Positions 1-5,600 of a stretch of DNA of 5,600 bases are shown one piece after another. The position numbers and the translations under genes were made by a program. Position 1 is the stretch's first letter. Every line of letters begins with the position of its first letter. The stretch comes from Porticoccus sp041592135. Lineage in GTDB: Bacteria; Pseudomonadota; Gammaproteobacteria; Pseudomonadales; Porticoccaceae. The stretch is from NCBI GenBank assembly GCA_041592135.1, contig JBFHQR010000145.1; one strand, written 5' to 3'. Below the pieces are notes generated by a model. That model was given only the letters and a program-made list of their open reading frames with translations, was not told the DNA's origin and made no database searches.

Positions 1-3000
1 CAGGTGATCCTGGTAAAACTGCTGGCGACCGGTGATGGTGCGCCAGGGAATAAACTCGTGGACGTTGGTGTAACCGGCGTTGTAGCTGACGTGTTCATCC
101 TCCAGGCCGGACCAGGTGGGGGAGGAGATGATCTTGCGCGGCTGCGCCTGGATGTCGCGGAAGCGGATTTTCTCGTCGTGCTTGGGTTCCGCCAGGTGCT
201 TGTGGTCGCGGCCGGTGAATTTACCGAGGGCCTCCCAGGCTTTCACCGCCACATTGCCGTTGGTTTCCGGTGCCAGACTCAGCACCACTTCGGCGGCGTC
301 GATGGCGCTTTCAATGCGCGGCTGTCCCTGGCTGATGCCCTCCTCGGTGACCTTGTAATTGAGCTTGCGCAGCAGTTCCACTTCCTCATCGGTGTTCCAG
401 CCGATGCCCTTGCCGCCGTTGCCGAGTTTTTCCAGCAATGGCCCCAGGGAGGTGAACTTCTTGTAGGTGTTGGGATAGTCCCGCTCCACCGCCACGATAT
501 TCGGTGCGGTCTTGCCGGGGATCAGCTCGCACTCGCCCTTCTTCCAGTCCTGCACCTCGAACGGTTGCGCCAGTTCCCCGGGGGTGTCGTGCAGGGTGGG
601 CACGGTGACGATATCGGTTTCCACCCCGAGGTTGCCATTGAGGGCGGCGACTTCGGAGAACTTTTTGGCGATGCCCTTGTAGATATCCCAGTCGGAGCGC
701 GCCTCCCAGGCGGGATCGGCGGCCTTCGACAGCGGGTGGATAAAGGGGTGCATGTCCGAGGTGTTGAGGTCGTCCTTCTCGTACCAGGTGGCGGTGGGCA
801 GCACGATGTCCGAGTACAGCGCGGTGGAGGACATGCGGAAGTCCAGGGTCACCACCAGATCCAGCTTGCCGACGGGGCCTTTTTCCTCGAAGTCGATTTC
901 CTGGGGAATCAGGTCACTGCCGCGGGCGAAGTTGTCCTCGTTCATGACGCCGTTGTTGGTGCCCAGCAGGTACTTGAGCATGTACTCGTGGCCCTTGCCG
1001 GAGGAACCCAGCAGGTTGGAGCGCCAGATAAACATGTTGCGCGGGAAGTTGGCCGGGTTGTCCGGCTGTTCGGCGGCGAACTTCAGCTGCCCGGATTTCA
1101 GTTGCTGGACTACGTAATCCTTTGGCTCCATGCCCGCCGCCGCGGCATCCCGGGCGACCTGCAGCGGGTTGCGGTTGAGTTGCGGTGCCGACGGCAGCCA
1201 GCCCATGCGCTCGGCCTTGATGTTGTAGTCGAGCATGTGCTCCGGCCACTGGGATTTGTCCGCCAGCGGTGACAGCACCTCGTGGATACTGACCTTCTCG
1301 TGGCGCCACTGGGAGCTGTGGTTGTAGAAGAAGCTGGTGCCGTTCATGTGCCGCGGCGGGCGGCTCCAGTCCAGGCCGAAGGCCAGCGGCAGCCAGCCGG
1401 TCTGCGGGCGCAGCTTTTCCTGGCCCACGTAATGGGCCCAGCCGCCGCCGGTCTGGCCGATACAGCCACACATGATCAACATGTTGATCAGGCCGCGGTA
1501 ATTCATGTCCATGTGGTACCAGTGGTTCATGGCGGCGCCGACGATGATCATGGATTTGCCACGGGTTTTGTTGGCGTTGTCGGCGAATTCCCTGGCCACC
1601 TGGATCACCCGGTCCCGGGGCACGCCGGTGATTTTCTCCTGCCAGGCGGGGGTGAAGGGGATGTCGTCGTCGTAGCTGGCGGCCACATTGCCGCCGCCGA
1701 GGCCGCGGTCGATGCCGTAGTTGGCCATGGTCAGGTCGTAGACGGTGGCGACCCTGGCGGTGGAACCATCGGCCAGTTGAATATCCCGCGCCGGTACCAG
1801 TCGCGGCAGAATTTCATCGTGCTCGCAGTAGTTCCAGTGCTCGTTGCGCTCGTCCGCGGCAAAGTGCGGGAAGGACACCGGTACGGTATTGCCGCCAATC
1901 AGCGACAGTTGCAGTGTCACCTCGCGGCCTTCACCGCCCTCGCGGTTTTCAATATTCCATTTGCCCTGTTCACCCCAGCGGTAGCCGATGGCGCCCAGCG
2001 GTGACACCAGTTCGCCACTGGGTTCGTCCAGGGCGATGGTTTTCCACTCCGGGTTATTGTCCTGGCCGAGACTGCCATTCAGGTCCGAGGCGCGCAGGAA
2101 GCGGGTGGGGCAGTAACGACCGTCTTTTTCCTCCAGCAGTACCAGCATCGGCATATCGGAGTAGCGGCGCACGTACTCGGTGAAGTACTCACTGGGTTTT
2201 TCCAGGTGGAATTCCTTCAGGATGACGTGGCCGAAGGCCATGCCCAGCGCCGCGTCGGTACCCTGTTTCGGGTTCAGCCAGATGTCGGTCAGCTTGGCCA
2301 CCTCCGAGTAGTCGGGGGTGATGGAGACGGTCTTGGCACCCTTGTAGCGCACCTCGGTGAGGAAGTGGGCGTCTGGGGTGCGGGTCTGGGGCACGTTGGA
2401 ACCCCAGGCGATGATGTAGTTGGAGTTGTACCAGTCGGCGGACTCCGGCACATCGGTCTGTTCACCCCAGGTCATCGGCGAGGCCGGCGGCAGGTCGCAG
2501 TACCAGTCGTAGAAGCTCAGGCACACTCCGCCGATCAGCGACAGGTAGCGGGCGCCGGCGGCGTAGGACACCATCGACATGGCCGGAATCGGCGAGAAGC
2601 CGATGATGCGATCCGGTCCGTACTGCTTGGCGGTGTAGACATTGGCCGCGGCGATGATTTCGTTGACTTCGTCCCAGGAGGAGCGCACGTAGCCCCCCAG
2701 GCCGCGCTTGGTCTTGTAGCTGGCGGCGCGCACCGGGTCCTCGACAATAAAGGCCCAGGCATCCACCGGGTTGTCGAACTGTTTGCGGGCGTCGCGCCAC
2801 AGTTTCAGCAGCGGCTTGCGCACCTTGGGGTACTTGAGGCGGTTGGCGCTGTAGATGTACCAGGAATAGCTGGCGCCCCGGGGGCAGCCGCGCGGTTCGT
2901 GGTTGGGCAGGTCCGGGCGGGTGCGCGGGTAATCGGTCTGCTGGGTCTCCCAGGTGATCAGGCCGTTCTTGACGTAAATTTTCCAGCTGCAGGAACCGGT

Positions 3001-3165
3001 GCAGTTCACCCCGTGGGTGGAGCGCACGATCTTGTCGTGCTGCCAGCGCTGGCGGTAGCTGTTCTCCCACTCGCGGTTCTGGTTGCGGGTCTCGCCGTGA
3101 CCGTCGGCAAATTCTCCTGTGACGGTTTTCTTGAAGAACTGCAAGCTGTCGAGGAAATGACTCAT
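1..3165 (-). CDS. narG: Respiratory nitrate reductase alpha subunit NarG, C-terminus cut by window edge
   Basis: This is the catalytic subunit of membrane-bound nitrate reductase NarGHI, which reduces nitrate to nitrite in the cytoplasm at a Mo-bisMGD centre with electrons passed from quinol through NarI and NarH. The frame is open for 1055 codons from ATG 3165 to base 1. E. coli NarG has about 1247 residues, so roughly 190 C-terminal residues lie outside. The start MSHFLDSLQFFKK aligns end to end with E. coli MSKFLDRFRYFK, which fixes the start. The FS0 [4Fe-4S] ligands are visible as H51, C55, C59 (STHGVNCTGSC) and C94 (EPRGCPRG). The Mo ligand is D224 in FYDWYCDLPPASP, equivalent to E. coli Asp222/223. 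Other family blocks are WGSNVPQTRTPDAHF, GQTGGGWAHYVGQEKLRPQ, NLLGSSGKGHE, LPTATWYEKDD and SSPTWSGLEDEHVSYNAGY. There is no functional Tat signal, only the remnant-like N-terminus usual for NarG. It lies 102 bases downstream of narK2. No frameshift or missing ligand was seen. Confidence 0.98.
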   Translation of the reverse strand, partial: MSHFLDSLQFFKKTVTGEFADGHGETRNQNREWENSYRQRWQHDKIVRSTHGVNCTGSCSWKIYVKNGLITWETQQTDYPRTRPDLPNHEPRGCPRGASYSWYIYSANRLKYPKVRKPLLKLWRDARKQFDNPVDAWAFIVEDPVRAASYKTKRGLGGYVRSSWDEVNEIIAAANVYTAKQYGPDRIIGFSPIPAMSMVSYAAGARYLSLIGGVCLSFYDWYCDLPPASPMTWGEQTDVPESADWYNSNYIIAWGSNVPQTRTPDAHFLTEVRYKGAKTVSITPDYSEVAKLTDIWLNPKQGTDAALGMAFGHVILKEFHLEKPSEYFTEYVRRYSDMPMLVLLEEKDGRYCPTRFLRASDLNGSLGQDNNPEWKTIALDEPSGELVSPLGAIGYRWGEQGKWNIENREGGEGREVTLQLSLIGGNTVPVSFPHFAADERNEHWNYCEHDEILPRLVPARDIQLADGSTARVATVYDLTMANYGIDRGLGGGNVAASYDDDIPFTPAWQEKITGVPRDRVIQVAREFADNANKTRGKSMIIVGAAMNHWYHMDMNYRGLINMLIMCGCIGQTGGGWAHYVGQEKLRPQTGWLPLAFGLDWSRPPRHMNGTSFFYNHSSQWRHEKVSIHEVLSPLADKSQWPEHMLDYNIKAERMGWLPSAPQLNRNPLQVARDAAAAGMEPKDYVVQQLKSGQLKFAAEQPDNPANFPRNMFIWRSNLLGSSGKGHEYMLKYLLGTNNGVMNEDNFARGSDLIPQEIDFEEKGPVGKLDLVVTLDFRMSSTALYSDIVLPTATWYEKDDLNTSDMHPFIHPLSKAADPAWEARSDWDIYKGIAKKFSEVAALNGNLGVETDIVTVPTLHDTPGELAQPFEVQDWKKGECELIPGKTAPNIVAVERDYPNTYKKFTSLGPLLEKLGNGGKGIGWNTDEEVELLRKLNYKVTEEGISQGQPRIESAIDAAEVVLSLAPETNGNVAVKAWEALGKFTGRDHKHLAEPKHDEKIRFRDIQAQPRKIISSPTWSGLEDEHVSYNAGYTNVHEFIPWRTITGRQQFYQDHL

Positions 3166-3182
3166 GACGTTACTCTCTCTAT
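3166..3182 (-). promoter_or_regulatory. Weak purine-rich ribosome binding region of narG
   Basis: Read on the minus strand, the bases before the narG ATG are GATAGAGAGAGTAACGTC. The AGAGAG/GAGAG run sits about 7 to 13 bases before the start and is the only Shine-Dalgarno-like element. It is a poor match to AGGAGG, in clear contrast to the GAGGAG in front of narK2. The start itself is not in doubt, because the protein N-terminus aligns with known NarG. Assignment of this stretch as the binding site is inference from position and composition. Confidence 0.5.
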
Positions 3183-3227
3183 CTTGGTCGGGGCTGGTAA
3201 GCCGCCGATTCGGGCTCTATCTCGAAT

Positions 3228-3251
3228 GGCCGGAGGGTTATTCCTCCGGCC
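3228..3251 (-). terminator. GC-rich hairpin between narK2 and narG, not a canonical terminator
   Basis: GGCCGGAGG at 3228-3236 is perfectly complementary to CCTCCGGCC at 3243-3251, giving a 9-bp stem with a 6-base loop. On the transcribed minus strand the sequence after the stem is ATTCGAGATAGAG, with no U-tract, so a standard Rho-independent terminator is unlikely. It starts 16 bases after the narK2 stop codon. A second small 5-bp inverted repeat (ATTCG 3208-3212, CGAAT 3223-3227) adjoins it on the narG side. Known roles for such operon-internal hairpins include blocking 3' exonucleases, marking processing sites and partial termination; which applies here is inference. The stem is directly visible; its typing as a terminator is a placeholder. 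Confidence 0.45.
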
Positions 3252-3267
3252 TGAGGGATTTCTCCGG

Positions 3268-4932
3268 TTACGGGTTATAGAACTCACCGTCCTTGTGCAG
3301 GGTGAAGTGCTCCCCGCATTTCGGGCATTGCAGATCGGTGTCGCTGCGGTTTTTGCGCAGGTAGAACCACCAGTTGATGCCGATACAGACCGCGTAGAAG
3401 GCGGCGAAGCCGATCAGCGCCACTTCCGGGGTGGTGGCGGTAATCTGCTCGCCAATCACCTTGGGGATGTAGAAGGCGCCGTAGGCGGCCACCGCGGAAG
3501 TCCAGCCCAGCACCGGACCGGCCTGTTCCTTCGGGAACACCATGGCGATGGTGCGGAAAGTGGAGCCGTTGCCGATGCCGGTGGCGGCGAACAACAGCAG
3601 GAACAGCAGGAAGAAGGGCAGGAAGAACTCTTCGGGGCTGGCGGAGTTGTAGGCGGCCTTCATGTAGTAGGCCACGCCCAACGCACTGCCCACCATCACC
3701 ACGGAGCAGATCTGGGTAACCATGGCGCCGCCCAGCTTGTCGGCAATCCAGCCGCCGACCGGGCGAATCAGGGCGCCGATGAAGGGGCCCATCCAGGCGT
3801 ACATCAGGGCGCTGGGGCCGTTGACGTTGATGGTGTCGTGGGTCATCACGCCGTCCACCACCACATGCTGGTAGCCGAAGATCACCTTGATGGCCAGCGG
3901 GAAGGAGGCGGCAAAGCCGATGAACGAGCCGAAGGTCATGGTGTAGATAACACTCATCACCCAGGTGTGGGGGTTGTTGAAGATCTTGTACTGGCGGGTC
4001 AGGCTGGTGCCAATGGCGCCGGGCAGCATCTTCAGCCAGAACACCGTGGAACCGATCACCAGCACCATGACGATTTCCTTGGGCACGCCAAAGCCGGAAC
4101 CGTTGGCGGACTCCGGCAGCAGCAGCCACAGGCCCACCGCGGCGGTGATGAAGCCGATCAGCAGCATGCCGGCGATCATGCCGAAGCTGGCGACCGGGTT
4201 GGGGAGGTCGGGTGACACTTCCTGGGAGCGGATGTTGTTCATGCCGAACCAGCCGGCGAAGGCCAGCGGAATCAGCAGTACCAGCCAGATATAGCCGGCG
4301 TTCTGGATCCAGGTCTCGCTGCCGGCGGGAATCTTGCCGATCAGGGTGCCGGAGGTGTTTTCCAGGATCATCGGATCGCCGCCGAACAGGCCGAAGGTCA
4401 TCACCAGCGGAATCAGGATCTGCATGGTGGTGACGCCGAAATTACCGAGGCCGGCGTTCAATCCCAGCGCCAGGCCCTGCTGCTTCTTGGGGAAGAAGAA
4501 GCTGATGTTGGACATGGAGGAGGCGAAGTTGCCGCCGCCGAAGCCGGACAGCAGCGCCAGCGCCTGGAATACCCACAGCGGGGTGTCCTTGTCCTGCAGG
4601 GCGATACCGGTGCCCAGGGCGGGGATCATCAACAACGCGGTGGTGAAAAAGATGGTGTTGCGCCCGCCGCATAAGCGGATAAAGAAGCTGCTCGGTATTC
4701 GCAGGGTGGCGCCGGTGAGACCGGCGATGGCGGACAGGGTGAACAACTCGGACTTGGCAAAGGGAAAGCCCAGGTTGAGCATCTGCACCGTGATGATGCC
4801 CCAGTAGAGCCACACGGCAAAACCGCACAGCAGGCTGGGAATGGAAATCCACAGATTTCGGGTGGCAATTTTTTTGCCCTCGGATTCCCAGAAACTGGCA
4901 TCCTCGACATCCCATTTTTGTAAATCGGCCAT
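3268..4932 (-). CDS. narK2: NarK-type nitrate/nitrite transporter (MFS, NNP family), long form with extra membrane segments
   Basis: This inner-membrane major facilitator of the nitrate/nitrite porter family probably exchanges cytoplasmic nitrite for external nitrate to feed NarGHI. It has 554 residues, ATG 4932 to TAA 3268. The N-terminal stretch FWESEGKKIATRNLWIS matches the E. coli NarK start region. Both nitrate signatures are present: GFGGGNFASSMSNISFFFPK at 130-149 and GIGNGSTFRTIAMVFPKEQ at 452-470. The two substrate-binding arginines of NarK (R89 and R305 in E. coli) correspond to R78 in GATLRIP and R390 in GALIRPVGG. Compared with E. coli NarK (about 463 residues) it carries about 70 extra residues between the two six-helix halves, including two hydrophobic stretches (about 250-272 and 285-303), which suggests 14 membrane segments. 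It also has a longer loop at about 350-378 and a polar C-terminal tail containing CPKCG (536-540). The start is supported by GAGGAG 7 bases upstream. It sits between narK1 and narG. The symbol narK2 follows operon position; transport direction is inferred from family. Confidence 0.93.
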   Translation of the reverse strand: MADLQKWDVEDASFWESEGKKIATRNLWISIPSLLCGFAVWLYWGIITVQMLNLGFPFAKSELFTLSAIAGLTGATLRIPSSFFIRLCGGRNTIFFTTALLMIPALGTGIALQDKDTPLWVFQALALLSGFGGGNFASSMSNISFFFPKKQQGLALGLNAGLGNFGVTTMQILIPLVMTFGLFGGDPMILENTSGTLIGKIPAGSETWIQNAGYIWLVLLIPLAFAGWFGMNNIRSQEVSPDLPNPVASFGMIAGMLLIGFITAAVGLWLLLPESANGSGFGVPKEIVMVLVIGSTVFWLKMLPGAIGTSLTRQYKIFNNPHTWVMSVIYTMTFGSFIGFAASFPLAIKVIFGYQHVVVDGVMTHDTINVNGPSALMYAWMGPFIGALIRPVGGWIADKLGGAMVTQICSVVMVGSALGVAYYMKAAYNSASPEEFFLPFFLLFLLLFAATGIGNGSTFRTIAMVFPKEQAGPVLGWTSAVAAYGAFYIPKVIGEQITATTPEVALIGFAAFYAVCIGINWWFYLRKNRSDTDLQCPKCGEHFTLHKDGEFYNP

Positions 4933-4939
4933 GATGGCG

Positions 4940-4945
4940 CTCCTC
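4940..4945 (-). promoter_or_regulatory. Strong Shine-Dalgarno of narK2
   Basis: On the minus strand GAGGAG ends 7 bases before the narK2 ATG at 4932. Spacing and sequence are near ideal. It lies in the 25-base gap after the narK1 stop codon, so translation of narK2 can initiate on a shared narK1-narK2 transcript. The gap is too short for a separate promoter of its own, although one inside the end of narK1 cannot be excluded. Confidence 0.85.
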
Positions 4946-4957
4946 GTGAGTACAGTC

Positions 4958-5600
4958 TTATAACGTTAAAAAATCGTCGGCTTTCGCCTGGTCCAGCCGG
5001 TGACGGAACTCATCCAGCTTAATAGCGTAGAACATCAGCACCATGCAGGCGGCGAGTACGCCGTAGAGCAACATGAAGCAGGAGCTGCGAATGCCGGTGA
5101 GATCGGCGGCCAGGCCGAACAGAATCGGCAGCGAACAGCCGCCGAGGGCGCCGATGGCGGCCACGGCGCCGCCCACGACACCGACGTTGTCCGGGTAGTA
5201 GTCGTAGATAATCCGGTAGATGCTGGCCTTGCCGAAGCCCATCGCCAGGCCCATCACGAAGGTCAGCAGCACGAACACCCAGAGGTTGATGCGAATACCC
5301 AGGAACAGGTCGCGCTCAATGCCGTGGATGGTCATGGTGGTGGGCGGATAGGAGAGGAAGAACAGGCACACCAGGCAGACCCAGAACACTGACCAGTTGA
5401 TGCGGCGGGCGCCGAAGTTGTCGGCAAACCAGCCGCCCAGAGCCCGAATGATGGCCGCTGGCAGGGTGAACAGCAGGGTGACGAAGGAGGCGGTTTTCAG
5501 GTCGAGACCGTATTCGCCCACGTAGTACTGGGGCAGCCACAGGGTCAGGGCCAGGAAGCCGCCGAAGACAAAGTAGTAGTAGAGGCCGAAGCGCCATACC
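4958..5600 (-). CDS. narK1: NarK1-type nitrate transporter (MFS), C-terminal half only
   Basis: The frame is open from the right edge (first full codon at 5599) to TAA at 4958, giving 213 residues with no start inside the window. NarK1 proteins have about 430 residues, so about half is missing and lies beyond the right edge. The visible part is the second bundle of a major facilitator: WRFGLYYYFVFGGFLALTLW at about 2-21, a motif-A-like loop with an arginine before it (IIRALGGWFADNFGARR, about 50-66), and the second nitrate signature around 117-151 (GLAMGFGKASIYRIIYDYYP, then GGAVAAIGALGG). R52 is the likely counterpart of the C-half substrate arginine. These sequences resemble NarK1 of narK1K2GHJI clusters and the NarK1 half of fused NarK proteins more than E. 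coli NarK. NarK1 is usually regarded as a nitrate/proton symporter. The GTG at 5521 is an internal valine codon, not the start, because the family sequence continues upstream. The stop is 25 bases before narK2. Confidence 0.93.
   Translation of the reverse strand, partial: VWRFGLYYYFVFGGFLALTLWLPQYYVGEYGLDLKTASFVTLLFTLPAAIIRALGGWFADNFGARRINWSVFWVCLVCLFFLSYPPTTMTIHGIERDLFLGIRINLWVFVLLTFVMGLAMGFGKASIYRIIYDYYPDNVGVVGGAVAAIGALGGCSLPILFGLAADLTGIRSSCFMLLYGVLAACMVLMFYAIKLDEFRHRLDQAKADDFLTL

Noticed and set aside
914..1471. Minus-strand open frames overlapping narG and the transporters in other frames (914-1471, 2462-3070, 3284-4129, 4442-4915, 5316-5597)
   Set aside because: They are Arg/Pro/Ala-rich out-of-frame translations of genes whose real frames are certain from conserved protein motifs.
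4..2004. Two further long plus-strand open frames (4-1272 and 1282-2004)
   Set aside because: They have the same antisense register opposite narG, low-complexity Gly/Val/His-rich translations, and no ribosome site or family resemblance.
2206..4215. 669-codon open frame on the plus strand crossing narG, the spacer and narK2
   Set aside because: It is exactly codon-register antisense to both narG and narK2. Its stops would need TTA, CTA or TCA codons in the sense genes, which are rare in this GC-rich DNA. The product is rich in G, H, V and A with no recognisable domain.
5000..5392. 130-codon plus-strand open frame rich in H, E, Q and A
   Set aside because: It is the register antisense shadow of narK1; the composition mirrors hydrophobic sense codons.
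4958..5521. GTG at 5521 as the start of a short 187-residue protein
   Set aside because: The same frame continues upstream to the window edge with clear transporter sequence (WRFGLYYYFVFGGF), so the GTG is an internal valine codon of a truncated-by-window gene.
1..5600. CRISPR arrays, tRNA or rRNA genes, insertion sequences, attachment sites
   Set aside because: Nearly the whole window is filled by three intact reading frames; no regular repeats, RNA gene folds, transposase or terminal inverted repeats were seen.

Overview
The window is a GC-rich stretch of a respiratory nitrate reductase (nar) locus, and all of its genes lie on the minus strand. Reading in the direction of transcription (right to left) there are three: a 5'-truncated NarK1-type nitrate transporter (5600 to 4958), a complete NarK-type nitrate/nitrite transporter I call narK2 (4932 to 3268), and the first 1055 codons of narG, the molybdenum catalytic subunit of membrane-bound nitrate reductase (3165 to the left edge). 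The order narK1-narK2-narG is the known narK1K2GHJI arrangement of Pseudomonas and related denitrifying or nitrate-respiring Gammaproteobacteria. narH, narJ and narI would be expected beyond the left edge. The proteins align readily with the E. coli NarG and NarK sequences I remember, so a gammaproteobacterium is likely. Genus cannot be fixed from this sequence; a marine or halophilic Marinobacter/Halomonas/Microbulbifer-like organism is only a guess.

Layout: the narK1 and narK2 genes are separated by 25 bases that carry a strong Shine-Dalgarno for narK2, so they are almost certainly co-transcribed. Between narK2 and narG there are 102 bases holding a perfect 9-bp GC-rich hairpin with no U-tract, and only a weak purine-rich ribosome binding site for narG. 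Any nar promoter with FNR (Anr) or NarL sites must lie beyond the right edge. I saw no convincing TTGAT-N4-ATCAA box in the short spacers.

How the genes work together: NarK1-type proteins are thought to bring nitrate in with protons. NarK-type proteins exchange nitrate for nitrite. NarGHI reduces nitrate to nitrite on the cytoplasmic side using quinol electrons. The locus therefore encodes nitrate import, reduction and nitrite export.

I do not see a previously undescribed system. The points worth a second look are inside narK2: it is 554 residues against about 463 for E. coli NarK, it appears to have two extra membrane segments between its two halves, and it ends in a soluble tail with a CPKCG motif. 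The intergenic hairpin and an 18-bp perfect palindrome inside narG are smaller observations. Long open frames on the plus strand are codon-usage shadows.
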